64,000 bases of DNA from Prolixibacter bellariivorans ATCC BAA-1284 (GTDB taxonomy: Bacteria; Bacteroidota; Bacteroidia; Bacteroidales; Prolixibacteraceae). Positions 1 to 11,000 of the stretch are shown in pieces. Where the stretch lies: the NCBI RefSeq assembly GCF_000621705.1, contig NZ_JHXO01000010.1, forward strand, positions 1 through 64,000, written 5' to 3'. The notes beneath the pieces are model-generated. The model made no database searches. It saw nothing but the letters and a program-made list of their open reading frames with translations, and was not told the DNA's origin. The position numbers and the translations under genes were made by a program. Each line of letters opens with the position of its first letter. The first letter of the stretch is position 1.

Positions 1-2
1 CT

Positions 3-76
<74 letters not shown>

Positions 77-200
77 ATGTTGCTTCCACCTAAATCCTGC
101 GATAGCGGACGCAAATATAAAAACATTTTTCCTTACGCTGAAAAATCAAATTGATTTTATCTCCGTTTTTTCGTTAAACAGCGTTCCTTTCTGCCGAAAG

Positions 201-2819
201 TTATTGTCCGGCAATTTTTTTGATTTCATTCAGCTTGTTTAATGCCTCCATTGGCGTCAGGTTATTAATATCCAGACTGGCAATTTCGTCACGAATCTGT
301 TTGAGTACCGGGTCGTCTAACTGAAAAAAACTGAGCTGTAAACCCTCCCGGTTTCCCGCTATTTCGCCAACAGGTTTGGCCGGATACTCCTTTCGGTTGT
401 TTTCCTCCAGCTGCTTCAGAATATCATCGGCACGCTTCACCACACTTGGCGGCATACCAGCCATCCGGGCCACGTGAATACCGAAGCTATGGTTGCTTCC
501 CCCCCTAATTAGCTTACGCAGAAAGATGACTTTATTTCCGACTTCCTTCACCGTCACATTATAATTTCGTACCCGATTAAACGATTTTTCCATTTCGTTC
601 AATTCATGGTAATGCGTGGCAAACAGGGTTTTGGCACGGAATTTCGGATGTTCATGAATATACTCCACAATCGACCAGGCGATGGAAATTCCATCATAGG
701 TACTGGTACCACGTCCCAACTCGTCAAGCAGAATAAGGCTCCGCTCCGAAAGGTTGTTCAGTATACTGGCCGCTTCATTCATTTCTACCATGAAGGTCGA
801 TTCGCCCAGCGAAATATTGTCCGAAGCGCCGACTCGCGTAAAGATTTTGTCGACAAAGCCTATTTTGGCAGCTTCCGCCGGAACAAAACTTCCCATCTGG
901 GACATCAGCACAATCAACGCGGTTTGTCGTAGCAATGCCGATTTACCGGCCATATTCGGTCCCGTGATGATGATGACCTGCTGTTCGTCGTTATCCAGGT
1001 AAACATCATTGGTAATGTAGCTCTCACCTATTGGAAGTTGCTGTTCAATCACCGGATGACGTCCGTCCTTAATATCGATGATCATCGAATCGTTTACTTC
1101 CGGCCGTTTATAGTTGTTCTCTTCTGCGATGGTTCCAAACGAAAGCAAACAATCAATCCGGGCGAGAATGACCGCATCGAGCTGAATGGCCTGGATATAA
1201 TCGGAAATGGAAAAGACCAGATCGGAAAAAAGTTTCGATTCCAGCTCCAGTATTCGTTCTTCTGCTCCCAGAATTTTTGTTTCATACTCTTTCAGTTCCT
1301 CGGTAATGTACCGCTCTGCACTAACCAGCGTTTGTTTGCGAATCCACTCCGGCGGAACTTTATCTTTATGCGTATTTCGAACTTCGATGTAGTAACCGAA
1401 TACGTTATTGAAACCGATCTTCAGCGAAGTAATACCGGTCCGTTCAATCTCCCGGTCAACAATCTTCTTCAGGTAATCTTTTCCCGAAAAGGCGATTCCT
1501 CTCAGTTCATCCAGTTCTTCCGAAATACCATCAGCAAGTACCCGTCCTTTCCCAATTTGCGTAGGAGGTTCCGGCACCAGTTCTTTGTCAATGCGCTCTT
1601 TGATTGACGTACATGGATTCAGTTGTTCGGCATACCTTTGCAAACTATCGTTTCCCGATTGGTCACAGGCAGTTTTAATCGGCTCAATGGCAGCAAGCGA
1701 ATTCTTCAAGTGAACCACTTCGCGCGGATTGATACGGCCGGTAGCCACTTTGGAAATGATGCGCTCCAGATCACCAATTTGCCGCAGCGAATCTTCCAGC
1801 TCCTCCTTCAAGCCCGGATGAGAGACGAAGTGCTCCACCACATCGAGCCGCTCATTAATGCGCTTGATTTCTTTCAGCGGAAGCGCCACCCACCGTTTTA
1901 GTAAACGGGCACCCATCGGCGAAATGGTCCGATCGATAACTTGTACCAGTGTTTTCGCACCTTCGTTTATCGCCGAAAAAAGTTCCAGGTTACGAATGGT
2001 AAACCGGTCGAGCCAGACATACCGATCTTCCTCGATGCGCGATAAGCCGGTAATATGCTTTAACTGGTGGTGTTGCGTAAAATCGAGGTACTGCAAAATA
2101 GCGCCCGAAGCAATAATTCCCAGTTGTAGCCCATGTACACCAAAACCCTTCAGCGTTTTGGTCTCAAAATGTCGTGTCAGCCTGTCAAAGGCAGTATCTT
2201 CAGTATAAACCCAGTCGTCGAGGGTGTATGTATAGAAATTATGCCCGAACGTTTCCTTGAAAAGCTTTTCCTTTCCCTTCTGGAATAACACCTCTTTGGG
2301 CTGAAAACTGTTCAGCAACTTATCCACATACTCAAAGTTTCCTTCGGCAGTCATGAATTCGCCGGTGGAAATATCGAGAAACGCTACGCCTGCCATCTGC
2401 TTGTCGATGTGCAGCGAGGCCAGAAAATTATTTTCGCGGTGCTCCAGAATGTTATCATTAATGGAAACTCCCGGAGTTACCAACTCGGTAATTCCACGCT
2501 TGACAATTTTCTTTGTGGTTTTCGGATCTTCGAGTTGCTCACAAATGGCCACCCGTTGCCCGGCCCTGACAAGCTTAGGCAAGTATGTATCTAAGGCATG
2601 ATACGGAAATCCGGCCAGTTCCACATAGCTCGCCGAGCCGTTAGCCCGACGGGTTAAGGTAATGCCCAAAATTTCGGCCGCTTTAATGGCGTCTTCACCG
2701 AATGTTTCGTAAAAGTCTCCCACACGAAACAGTAATACAGCGTCGGGATGTTTCGACTTGACGCTGTAATATTGCTTCATCAACGGGGTTTCGACGTATT
2801 TTTTTGTGCTTTTTGCCAA
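201..2819 (-). CDS. mutS: DNA mismatch repair protein MutS
   Basis: 872-residue MutS, which recognises mismatched or looped bases and starts methyl-independent mismatch repair. The mismatch-binding Phe-x-Glu lies in [10 protein letters not shown] (Phe36, Glu38). The ATPase has Walker A GPNMAGKS (620-627), the signature [16 protein letters not shown] (661-676) and Walker B LILLDE (695-700). The length is normal for MutS1. The first codon is TTG, with an in-frame stop three codons upstream. It is preferred over the ATG at residue 14 because the conserved ETPLMKQY segment lies before or at that ATG. A TAnnTTTG-type -7 box lies about 30 bp upstream. The gene stands alone, followed by the tRNA-Gly gene on the same strand. 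Confidence 0.97.
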   Translation of the reverse strand: MAKSTKKYVETPLMKQYYSVKSKHPDAVLLFRVGDFYETFGEDAIKAAEILGITLTRRANGSASYVELAGFPYHALDTYLPKLVRAGQRVAICEQLEDPKTTKKIVKRGITELVTPGVSINDNILEHRENNFLASLHIDKQMAGVAFLDISTGEFMTAEGNFEYVDKLLNSFQPKEVLFQKGKEKLFKETFGHNFYTYTLDDWVYTEDTAFDRLTRHFETKTLKGFGVHGLQLGIIASGAILQYLDFTQHHQLKHITGLSRIEEDRYVWLDRFTIRNLELFSAINEGAKTLVQVIDRTISPMGARLLKRWVALPLKEIKRINERLDVVEHFVSHPGLKEELEDSLRQIGDLERIISKVATGRINPREVVHLKNSLAAIEPIKTACDQSGNDSLQRYAEQLNPCTSIKERIDKELVPEPPTQIGKGRVLADGISEELDELRGIAFSGKDYLKKIVDREIERTGITSLKIGFNNVFGYYIEVRNTHKDKVPPEWIRKQTLVSAERYITEELKEYETKILGAEERILELESKLFSDLVFSISDYIQAIQLDAVILARIDCLLSFGTIAEENNYKRPEVNDSMIIDIKDGRHPVIEQQLPIGESYITNDVYLDNDEQQVIIITGPNMAGKSALLRQTALIVLMSQMGSFVPAEAAKIGFVDKIFTRVGASDNISLGESTFMVEMNEAASILNNLSERSLILLDELGRGTSTYDGISIAWSIVEYIHEHPKFRAKTLFATHYHELNEMEKSFNRVRNYNVTVKEVGNKVIFLRKLIRGGSNHSFGIHVARMAGMPPSVVKRADDILKQLEENNRKEYPAKPVGEIAGNREGLQLSFFQLDDPVLKQIRDEIASLDINNLTPMEALNKLNEIKKIAGQ

Positions 2820-2849
2820 AGGAATTCAGGTTTTAACAATCTGCGAAAA

Positions 2850-2857
2850 CAAATATA
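2850..2857 (-). promoter_or_regulatory. putative -7 box for mutS
   Basis: The minus strand reads TATATTTG, an exact match to the Bacteroidota -7 consensus TAnnTTTG, 30 bp before the mutS start. No TTG was found at the expected 17-23 bp spacing, so only half of the promoter is supported. Confidence 0.45.
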
Positions 2858-2962
2858 GGAACAATCCAACGGCTGGAAAAGCGTCCTGTTTTCCCGTAAC
2901 CGGAAGTTTTCAACAAGCGGTCTGCAACACTTGTTTTGCCTATCTAAAAAATATTGTCAACT

Positions 2963-4147
2963 CTATTTATTTTTCCGTAAACGGATGTCCTCCAGTACAT
3001 GCTTCCCCGAACGCATTAACAATATCAGCGAAAGCGGAATAACCAGCCAGTGAAACGTTTGCGGCAACAAGGGCATACTTACCAGGAACAATACCAACAG
3101 GCCGGCGGTAAACCAGTGATATCCCTTTATTTTTTCACGCATTGGTTTTATCAGCAATATAAAGGCAAACAAAAAATGTGTGGGTAGCGCCCAAATAAGG
3201 TTCAGGTTCCAACCTGTTGCCGGATGTGTGGAAACAAATGTCAGGAAAGCCAGTACAAGTCCGGCAATTCCAAAAAGGAGATAAATAATAAAACCAAGCC
3301 AAATACCGGCTTTCTTTTTCCGATACTGCCAAACCGATAATGCAAGGACGAGAATAAAGAAAGTCCAAATCACATTGACCGGCGACCATAATTCCGGCTT
3401 GAATTTCTTCGGAGGAGCTTCATAAATAGTAGTTCGCGGTAAACACAGTTGAGCATCGACCGAATCTCTGGGGACTTTTGCCTCAGCAAAATCCTTCGAA
3501 AGGTAGTCGGGCAGAAACATCTTCTGATAATAGGTAATCTGTTTATCAGCCGGAACGCCTAACGCCATTTTTATTCCAACCCCTGCCCAGGTATTTCCGG
3601 GTACGTACCGGTCGAGTAAATTTCGGAAAGTGACCGGCTTTTCTGTTTCCTTTGCCCAAATAATTTTATTATTCAACACTTCTTCCACCCTGTCGCGAAT
3701 ACGTGTTGCACAATTGTCAAAAAAGAAGTTGTACCGGTAAACCCGATTTTCCGGTTTGGCATTTTCAACCAGCAAATCGAAAAGATGCTGCCTTTCATCC
3801 GGTGTCAAATCAATTTCCTGTTCATACACACTTCTTTTATAATAGATGTACTCCTGCATAAAATCGGAAAAATACTGCACCGCCAGCATGTAATCCGTTT
3901 CTCCCTTGGCAAAGCGATAAACGAAATTCGGAGCATCGAAACTGAATACACCATAGTTGAACACCAGGTCAATTTTATTGGCCGGATCGTGCACCCGCAA
4001 GGCTGTATGGCCAAAATAGGAATAGATTTCGTTTCCGGGTTCACAGGTCAAAAGAGAAATACGGGCAGTTGGAGATAACTGAAGGGCACGCGATGCCTGA
4101 ACAGACAGCGTAAAAAACAACAGGAGAAGCAATAACTTTCGACTCAT
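2963..4147 (-). CDS. DUF4105 (Lnb N-terminal-like) membrane protein
   Basis: 394 residues. An N-terminal signal peptide (about 1-21, ending near SRALQ) is followed by a DUF4105-type periplasmic domain. Its hallmarks are the segment EIYSYFGHTALRV (putative active-site His) and, later, YRYNFFFDNCATRIRD with a conserved Asn-Cys. The last ~120 residues hold four or so hydrophobic segments separated by basic turns. DUF4105 is related to the lacto-N-biosidase N-terminal domain and resembles papain-like/NlpC folds. The family is common in Bacteroidota, but its substrate is unknown. The gene is probably monocistronic, with 72 bp to the next upstream gene. The domain call is firm; any enzyme activity is inference. 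Confidence 0.8.
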   Translation of the reverse strand: MSRKLLLLLLFFTLSVQASRALQLSPTARISLLTCEPGNEIYSYFGHTALRVHDPANKIDLVFNYGVFSFDAPNFVYRFAKGETDYMLAVQYFSDFMQEYIYYKRSVYEQEIDLTPDERQHLFDLLVENAKPENRVYRYNFFFDNCATRIRDRVEEVLNNKIIWAKETEKPVTFRNLLDRYVPGNTWAGVGIKMALGVPADKQITYYQKMFLPDYLSKDFAEAKVPRDSVDAQLCLPRTTIYEAPPKKFKPELWSPVNVIWTFFILVLALSVWQYRKKKAGIWLGFIIYLLFGIAGLVLAFLTFVSTHPATGWNLNLIWALPTHFLFAFILLIKPMREKIKGYHWFTAGLLVLFLVSMPLLPQTFHWLVIPLSLILLMRSGKHVLEDIRLRKNK

Positions 4148-4182
4148 AATGCAGGGATGAAAATATTTTTGATGGCTAAAAA

Positions 4183-4210
4183 TAAAAAACCGCCGGAAAA
4201 TTGTCCGGTA
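4183..4210 (-). terminator. possible terminator after the trmN6-like operon
   Basis: On the minus strand, a CCGG...CCGG stem with an 8-nt loop is followed by a run of six T, just after the stop of the methyltransferase gene. The stem is short, so the support is modest. Confidence 0.4.
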
Positions 4211-4219
4211 TTTCCAGTT

Positions 4220-4930
4220 TTAAAGTTTTAAATAATAGTCTTTTGTCAGTATACGATACGCCTCGGTGTAGTTTCCATCCGCATCCCGGATACATAATTC
4301 ACTCACCTGGCGATCATCCGGCTTCTTGCTGAATTCCAGCAAAACACGATTGGCTGGTTTGCCTTCGCGGGGAATCACATTGACCACTTTTATCAAATAA
4401 AAGCCGTTCAAACGAGCGGTTTCCCTGAACTCATCATATGCAGCGAATGGGATAATAACACAAAAGCGGCCTTCCGGCGAAAGCTTCTTCGTTGCGCCTT
4501 CAATCAATTCGGAAAAGGACAAATGCTGATCGTGACGGGCGACAGTGCGATTCTTATCGGGTGATGCAAGCGAATTGGCAAAATAGGGCGGATTGCTTAC
4601 AATTAAATCATACTGGTCCGGCATTTCTTCAACAAACTCCTGAAATGAAGAGTGAAAGACGGTTACGCGATCAGCCCAGGGTGAAGCTACCACATTCTGA
4701 TTGGCTTCACAAAATGTGACAGGTTCAATCTCCACCGCATCGACGATGGCTTCCGAACGCTGTGCAAGCATAAGCGCTACCAACCCTGTTCCGGCTCCCA
4801 CATCCAGAATGGTTTTAGCCCCGGCTACATCAGCCCACGCACCGAGCAGAACACCGTCGGTTCCAACCTTCATGGCCGCCTTTTCCTGTTTGATTTCAAA
4901 CTGCTTAAAGGTAAATGACTTTGATTCCAT
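4220..4930 (-). CDS. tRNA1(Val) adenine-37 N6-methyltransferase family (TrmN6/YfiC)
   Basis: 236-residue class I SAM-dependent methyltransferase. The SAM site is LDVGAGTGLVALMLAQR and the N6-adenine catalytic motif is NPPY in LIVSNPPYFANS. The N-terminal FKQFEIKQEKAAMKVGTDGVLL is characteristic of the TrmN6/YfiC family, which modifies A37 of tRNA1(Val). The ATG at 4930 was chosen over one 14 codons upstream because it matches the family N-terminus and avoids overlapping the upstream TIGR02757 gene, which ends at 4935. The two genes are 4 bp apart and probably cotranscribed with the LolD-like ATPase further upstream. Confidence 0.88.
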   Translation of the reverse strand: MESKSFTFKQFEIKQEKAAMKVGTDGVLLGAWADVAGAKTILDVGAGTGLVALMLAQRSEAIVDAVEIEPVTFCEANQNVVASPWADRVTVFHSSFQEFVEEMPDQYDLIVSNPPYFANSLASPDKNRTVARHDQHLSFSELIEGATKKLSPEGRFCVIIPFAAYDEFRETARLNGFYLIKVVNVIPREGKPANRVLLEFSKKPDDRQVSELCIRDADGNYTEAYRILTKDYYLKL

Positions 4931-4934
4931 TGGT

Positions 4935-5702
4935 TTAGAATTTCTCAAAAACGCCCAATCCGAACAGGGCAAAATCGTATTTAACCGGATCTTCCGAATC
5001 GAAATCCCGAAGACGGGAAGTTAATTCATCCACCGCTTTCCAATCGTTCTGTTTTCGTTTTAACAAGCCCAGCTTTCGTGCTACATTACCTGAATGAACG
5101 TCCAATGGCATCATCAGGGCCGAAGCCGGGATATCTTTCCACAAACCAAAATCAACCCCTGTTTGGTTATCCCTTACCATCCACCGCAAAAACATGTTGA
5201 TACGCTTGGCTGACGAACCTTTCATCGGGTTGGCTACGTGCTTCTGCGTGCGGATCTCCGGCTGGTAACTCAAAAACTTTTCGCGGAAACGGAAAATCCC
5301 CTCCATCATACTTCCACTATGTTGAAACCCTTCTGTAAATAAAGCTTCCAAACCATCCTCGTTTCGATAAATTTCCCGTAAGGCAAGAAGAAAATAGCGG
5401 CAATCAATTCCATTAAAAGTCCGGTGTACAAAGTCACCAAAACGATCAAACTTTTCCACATCACCCTGAGTGACAAACTCAAACGGGCGGTATCCCATCC
5501 AATCCATCAGCCTATGCGCATTGCGAATAATGGTGGGGCGCTGCCCCCAGGCAATGGTCGCAGCCAGAAATCCTGCAATTTCTATGTCCTCCTTACGGGA
5601 AAAAAGTCGCGGAATAGAGATGGGATCGGTTTCAATGAACCGGGGCTGGTTATATAAAAGGTATTTTTCGTCGAGAAAGCTTTTCAGTTCCTGGTCGGTC
5701 AT
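4935..5702 (-). CDS. TIGR02757 (DUF2400) family protein
   Basis: 255 residues matching the TIGR02757/DUF2400 family of uncharacterised proteins found in Bacteroidota and some proteobacteria. Recognisable segments are IPRLFSRKEDIEIAGFLAATIAWGQR near the N-terminus (about residues 28-53), KRINMFLRWMVRD, and MMPLDVHSGNVARKLGLL. The all-helical pattern and the LDVHSGNVARKL element resemble HhH-type DNA glycosylase folds, but no catalytic function is established. It lies between the methyltransferase (4-bp gap) and the LolD-like ATPase (5-bp gap), so the three genes form an apparent operon. Confidence 0.8.
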   Translation of the reverse strand: MTDQELKSFLDEKYLLYNQPRFIETDPISIPRLFSRKEDIEIAGFLAATIAWGQRPTIIRNAHRLMDWMGYRPFEFVTQGDVEKFDRFGDFVHRTFNGIDCRYFLLALREIYRNEDGLEALFTEGFQHSGSMMEGIFRFREKFLSYQPEIRTQKHVANPMKGSSAKRINMFLRWMVRDNQTGVDFGLWKDIPASALMMPLDVHSGNVARKLGLLKRKQNDWKAVDELTSRLRDFDSEDPVKYDFALFGLGVFEKF

Positions 5703-5707
5703 GCGTT

Positions 5708-6379
5708 CTAATTCTCAATCACACCATCGCGAATGCGCAACATCCGGTCGGTGGTTTTGGCAAAATGTTCGTCGTGGGTAACAATGATGAAGGTCTGCTG
5801 AAACTTTTCCTTCAACTTAAAAAACAGGGTGAACAGATCTTCCTGGTTACGCGAGTCGAGGTTTCCGGAAGGTTCGTCGGCTAATATCACCGATGGGTCG
5901 TTGATCAGCGCTCGCGCTACCGCCACACGCTGCTTTTCGCCGCCCGATAACTCCGATGGCTTATGATGAAACCGATCTTTCAGATCGAGACTTTCGAGCA
6001 GTTCCTGCGCCTTCGCTTCTACCTCTTTCCTGTCGCGCTTCGAAATATACCCGGGAATACAGACATTTTCGAAGGCAGTAAATTCCGGTAACAAATGATG
6101 AAACTGAAAAACAAAACCAATTTCACTATTCCGGAACCGGGAAAGTTCCCGCTCTCCCATTTTAAATACTTCCTTTTTATTGATCTGAACTTTGCCGCTG
6201 TCAGGCTTTCCCAAAGTTCCCAGGATTTGTAGTAAAGTGGTTTTTCCAGCACCACTGGCACCAACGATCGATACAACTTCACCCTGGTAAACTTCCAGCG
6301 ATACACTTTTCAACACCTGTAAATCGCCAAACGATTTGGTGATATTGGTTGCCTGTAATATGATATTCTTTTTACTCAT
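5708..6379 (-). CDS. LolD-like ABC transporter ATP-binding protein
   Basis: 223-residue ABC ATPase. Walker A is GASGAGKTT, the Q-loop is [18 protein letters not shown], the signature is LSGGEKQR, Walker B is [13 protein letters not shown], and the H-loop is IIVTHD. The [16 protein letters not shown] segment and the short length match LolD, the ATPase that powers release of lipoproteins from the inner membrane. No permease is adjacent, so its partner must be encoded elsewhere. It heads a tight three-gene run with the TIGR02757 and TrmN6-like genes. The LolD call is likely, but a MacB-type role cannot be excluded. Confidence 0.85.
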   Translation of the reverse strand: MSKKNIILQATNITKSFGDLQVLKSVSLEVYQGEVVSIVGASGAGKTTLLQILGTLGKPDSGKVQINKKEVFKMGERELSRFRNSEIGFVFQFHHLLPEFTAFENVCIPGYISKRDRKEVEAKAQELLESLDLKDRFHHKPSELSGGEKQRVAVARALINDPSVILADEPSGNLDSRNQEDLFTLFFKLKEKFQQTFIIVTHDEHFAKTTDRMLRIRDGVIEN

Positions 6380-6457
6380 TTTTTTACTGTCACTGCCATT
6401 TCAGGTTAGCTAAAAGTACCGAAAAAATAAATGCCGCTCTCCTTTCTTATCGGAAAC

Positions 6458-7444
6458 TCAAATGATGGAAACCACATAAACAACGTAAAATACGAAGAGT
6501 AAAAACCCCTCAATACGCAACAACCTCCCTCCATCGAGATTCCCAAGCACAGAAAATTTATGCCAACCCGACTCGCGCAGAGCTACCATATTCTCCCGTA
6601 AAGGAATAACAAACAAGAATAAAGCGAGGGCAAATCCCAGCATCCAAATAGTATCAAACCGGAATGCCGTAAAATCTACCGGAATAGGATGAATGGCCGC
6701 AGTAAGCCCGATGACACCAAACAGATTGAAAATATTGGACCCAATGATGTTGCCGATAGATATATCAGCTTCTTTTTTTAGCGCGGCCATAACCGATGCA
6801 GCAAGCTCCGGAAGACTGGTTCCAAATGCAACGATCGTTATGGAAATAATTCGCTCGGTAATTCCCAGGCTTCGGGCAATGGTCGAAGCACCATCAATCA
6901 GGATACGTGAGCCAAATGCCAAAATTCCTACAGAAAGAGCAATAATAAAGAAACTGACGGTGATAGAATAACGCGGTGGAAGTATCTCATGAGCTTCTTT
7001 CTGTCGCCGCGAACGCTGGAAACTTTTCCAAACAAACCAAAGCAAAGCGACAAAAAAGACGATTCCTTCGACCCGTTCCACCTTTCCATCCGATATAAAA
7101 AAATAAAACACAACGCTGGCAACAAACATAACCGGCCAGGCAAAACGTATCGTTTCCCGCTTAACCGGCATCGCCATCAACGTGGCAGTCAATCCGAGTA
7201 CCAAAGCGATATTGGCAATATTGGAACCCACCACATTTCCGATAGAAATTTCAGGGTGCCCCGAAATCGCAGCGTCCAGGCTTACGATGAACTCGGGAGC
7301 CGACGTTCCAAAGGCTACAACCGTGATTCCAATAACAAGGGTCGAAACTTTAAAATGGCGGGCAAGACTCACCCCTCCCCGTACCAGCAAATCTCCACCG
7401 GCAAGTAAAAGAATTAAGCCACCTAGTAATTTCAGATATTCCAC
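6458..7444 (-). CDS. calcium/sodium antiporter (CaCA family, YrbG-like)
   Basis: 328-residue inner-membrane protein of about ten hydrophobic segments with the internal duplication typical of the CaCA family. The two alpha repeats are VAFGTSAPEFIVS (residues about 43-55), followed by the EISIGNVVGSNIANIALVLGL element, and VAFGTSLPELAAS, followed by a second ISIGNIIGSNIFNL element. The acidic residues in the GTSxPE motifs coordinate cations. The first codon is GTG, and an in-frame stop lies three codons upstream. It probably exchanges Ca2+ for Na+, and the ion is inferred from the family. Confidence 0.9.
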   Translation of the reverse strand: MEYLKLLGGLILLLAGGDLLVRGGVSLARHFKVSTLVIGITVVAFGTSAPEFIVSLDAAISGHPEISIGNVVGSNIANIALVLGLTATLMAMPVKRETIRFAWPVMFVASVVFYFFISDGKVERVEGIVFFVALLWFVWKSFQRSRRQKEAHEILPPRYSITVSFFIIALSVGILAFGSRILIDGASTIARSLGITERIISITIVAFGTSLPELAASVMAALKKEADISIGNIIGSNIFNLFGVIGLTAAIHPIPVDFTAFRFDTIWMLGFALALFLFVIPLRENMVALRESGWHKFSVLGNLDGGRLLRIEGFLLFVFYVVYVVSII

Positions 7445-7582
7445 ACAGGGTAGTTAACGGTAATATTTTTTTCCAATTCTTTTCTATAAAATAAAAACCT
7501 CCTTTCACCTCGTGGCGAAAAGAGATCCATCTATATTAAACACAACAAACGCCGACACTTTAGGGTTTACCGATGTGTCGCA

Positions 7583-7861
7583 TCATTGTTTTTTATCCTC
7601 AAGCTCTTCCTCAATCTTTCTGCTCAGCTTATTGGATTCGCTGTTTACCGAATCGGTAAAATTGTTGACGTCCTTTTTCAAGTCTGAGGTATGATTTTCA
7701 AACTCTTTCTGAATATCACTTGTCGCTTTTTTAAACTCGCGCATCCCTTTACCCAGCGTACGGGCAATTTCAGGAATACTGTTCGCCCCGAAAAACAGCA
7801 GCGCCAGTAATAAGACCAGAACCAACTCTGAACCACTCACAAAGAGCAACACATTCCCCAT
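7583..7861 (-). CDS. tatA: Sec-independent translocase TatA/TatE
   Basis: 92 residues: one N-terminal membrane helix (ELVLVLLLALLFFGA), the conserved FGxxxxPE hinge (FFGANSIPEIARTLGKGM), then an amphipathic helix and a charged, coiled C-terminal tail. This is the TatA layout, the pore-forming part of the twin-arginine export system for folded proteins. The ATG at 7861 was chosen because the 13 upstream codons are not family-like and a -7 box lies at 7878-7885. TatC is not in the window. Confidence 0.88.
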   Translation of the reverse strand: MGNVLLFVSGSELVLVLLLALLFFGANSIPEIARTLGKGMREFKKATSDIQKEFENHTSDLKKDVNNFTDSVNSESNKLSRKIEEELEDKKQ

Positions 7862-7877
7862 AGTAATTGATTTTGAA

Positions 7878-7885
7878 CAAATATA
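7878..7885 (-). promoter_or_regulatory. putative -7 box for tatA
   Basis: The minus strand reads TATATTTG, an exact TAnnTTTG match, 17 bp upstream of the chosen tatA ATG. No well-spaced -33 TTG is seen. Confidence 0.45.
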
Positions 7886-7937
7886 ACATTCATCCGGCAA
7901 TTGTCATCGCCCTACATCAGATTTTAAAGTTACACCA

Positions 7938-7975
7938 TAAAAAATGCCCGGTTGCTAAAAAGCGACCGGGCATTC
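7938..7975 (-). terminator. terminator after secDF
   Basis: A 14-bp stem (7943-7956 with 7961-7974, one G-U pair) with a four-base loop is flanked on the minus strand by a T-run. It starts 28 bp beyond the secDF stop and separates secDF from tatA. Confidence 0.85.
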
Positions 7976-8002
7976 ATTTAGAAAATATCTTTGTTATTCA
8001 GA

Positions 8003-11000
8003 TTATTTCTTCTTGGTAACTCTTTCCTTCACTCTATTGACTGTATCGTAAACAATCGGTGTAGCGATGAAAATCGAAGAATAGGTACCGACAACCACAC
8101 CCATCATCAAGGCAAAGGTAAATCCTTTAATGGACGTTCCACCGAACAGGAAGATGGCCAGCAGTACCACAAAGGTTGACAGTGACGTACTGAATGTACG
8201 ACGCAGTGTACTGTTGATGGCTGAATCCATCATTTCCTTACGGTCCTTCTTCGGATGCAAATGGAGGTACTCACGGATACGGTCAAATACAACCACCGTA
8301 TCGTTTATGGAGTAACCAAGTACCGTTAGAATGGCCGCAATAAAGGCCTGGTCGACCTCCAGCGAGAATGAGAACCAGCCGTCAAATAAGGCAAACATTC
8401 CAACAACGATGAAGGTATCGTGCGCCAATGCCACAATTGCACCAAGCGAGTATTGCCACTGCCGGAACCGAATCAAAATATAAAGGAAGATGATTACCAG
8501 TGCAAAGAAGATGGATATCAATGCATCTTTCCGGATATCATCCGAAATGGTCGGTCCCACTTTTTGCGAACTCATCCGGTAATCGGAGAGGAATTCCTTC
8601 TCAGATGTATTGGCTGGTAAGTACTGTTTTATCCCATCGTACAATTTGGCTTCGATATCTGAATCCACATTATTTCCATCCTCATCGATACGATAATCGG
8701 TTGTTATGCGTAACTGGTTGTCACCACCGAAAGTTTTCACTTCAGGCGCCGAACCAAACTCAGGAGTCAATGAATTCATCACTTTCTGTACGGGAACCGG
8801 TTGCTCGAAACGAACAACATAAGTACGACCTCCTTTAAAGTCAATTCCGTAATTCAAGCCTTTAAATATCAAGGCCAGAAGAGCTATTGTAATCATGGTT
8901 CCTGAAACCATGTAGAAAATCTTCCGTTTATCCAGGAACTTGATAGCTGCATTGCGCAGCCAGCCAGCTGTAAATCTCGAGACAAAACTGATTTTGCGAT
9001 CCTTTGCCAACCATCTTTCAAATATCAGGCGGGTAATGAAAATCGCGGTAAACATGGAAGTCAGAATACCTATGATAAGTGTAGTCGCAAAACCTTTAAT
9101 CGGACCAGAACCAAACATGTACAGAACCACACCGGTAAGCAACGTAGTTACCTGTCCGTCGATGATGGCCGAATAAGCATTCCGATAACCATCCTGGATG
9201 GCCAGTTTCATCCCCTTACCAGCTTTTAGCTCTTCCTGAACACGTTCATAAATCAGCACGTTCGCATCTACCGACATACCGATGGTTAATACGATACCCG
9301 CGATTCCCGGCAGGGTAAGCACAGCCCCCAATGATGCCAGAATACCAATAATATAAAAGAGGTTCGCCACAAGTGCTACGTTGGCTACCATTCCAGCGCT
9401 TCCACTATAGAAGAACAACATATAAATAAGGATGAGCACAAAGGCAATCACGAACGACCACATACCGCTGCGAATCGATTCTTTACCCAGTGTCGGTCCT
9501 ACAATTTCTTCCTGAACGATGTGAGCCGGAGCAGGCATTTTACCTGACTTCAGCATGTTTGCAAGGTCTTTCGCCTCATTTACCGAGAAATTTCCGGTAA
9601 TGGATGAACGACCTCCAGTAATCTCACCCTGCACAGTCGGGAATGATTGAACCAGGCCGTCAAGAACAATGGCAATGGACTTACCAACATTTTCGCGGGT
9701 TAGACGGGCCCAGGTTTTAGCTCCTTCACTGTTCATGGTCATGGATACCTCGCTGGTTGCACGGTTTTGACCGAATTCCTGACGTGCATCAGTAACAGCA
9801 TCTCCGGTGAGCGGCGCTTTACCATCACGGTTCGTGACCTTCAGCGCAATCAACTGATAATAATCGCCTTTCTTATCCATCGGCTTGGATGTCCAGCGGA
9901 ATATCATGTTACGCGGGAAGATGGAACGAATCTGCGGCATTTTCAGATATTGGTCAACCCGGGCTGTATCTTTAAAATGCGAGTAGCCAACCACCGGACC
10001 ACGAAACAACTGTCCGTCGCGTGAAGTATTGGGCGACAATACAGAAAAGAGTGGAAAGTTTTTCGCGATATCAGCAGTCGAACCAGCAGCAAGCGAATCT
10101 TTGGTTTGTGCTTTATCCAACTCATTCAACAGACCGGTACCAGTAGTATCTTTCTTCGCTTCAGCTGTTTTTCCTTCCGGTTTTACTTCAGCTGTTTCTG
10201 TTGTTTTCTTAGCAGCCTTATCAACCGTATTCTCACCGGTTTCATTCATTTCACGCAAACGCTGGTTTGCTTTCAGCAGGTAAGGATAAACATCACTGTT
10301 TTCCCAGGTTTCCCAGAACTCCAACTTGGCAGTTCCTTCCAGCAGCTTCCGGACACGGTCAGCATCTTTTACACCCGGCAATTCGATAAGGATACGACCT
10401 TTGGTCTGCAATTGCTGAATGTTAGGCTGAGCCACACCAAAACGGTCGATACGATTACGAAGAATATTAAAGGCATTATCGATGGCACCATCCGTCTCTT
10501 TCCTGATAACCTGCAATACCTGTGCGTTAGTCGAATTGTAATTCACCTTATCGCGCAAGTCAACCGTATTAAATATGGCAGCCAGGCGACCATTTGGATC
10601 AATTTGCTCGAAAGCCTGACCAAACAGGGTTACAAAATCTTCCTGGCTGTTCTTCTGACGTTCGATCGCCTGTTTCAGCGCAGCATTAAATGTTGAATCT
10701 TTACTGTAATTAGCCAGCGAGCGAATCAAATCCGGAACCGAAATTTCGAGGGTTACGTTCATACCACCTTTCAGGTCCAGACCGAGGTTCATCTCGTATT
10801 CTTTCACTTCACGGTAAGTATATTTACGAATTCCCAGGAAATTAAATACGGGCTGTCCTGCAACTGAATCGAGATAATACGTTTCACGTTGAGGATTACC
10901 GTTTGCGTACTCCAGAGCATCTTTCTCGACCTGTTTGGCCTTGAAAGTAAAGGTTAGCTGGTAAACACAAATTAAGGCTAGCAGGATTGCGAAAAGCCTT

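Noticed and set aside
4931-4972. Longer start for the TrmN6-like methyltransferase
   Set aside because: The extra 14 residues (MPCSDWAFLRNSKP) are the neighbouring gene's sequence out of frame and do not match the family N-terminus.
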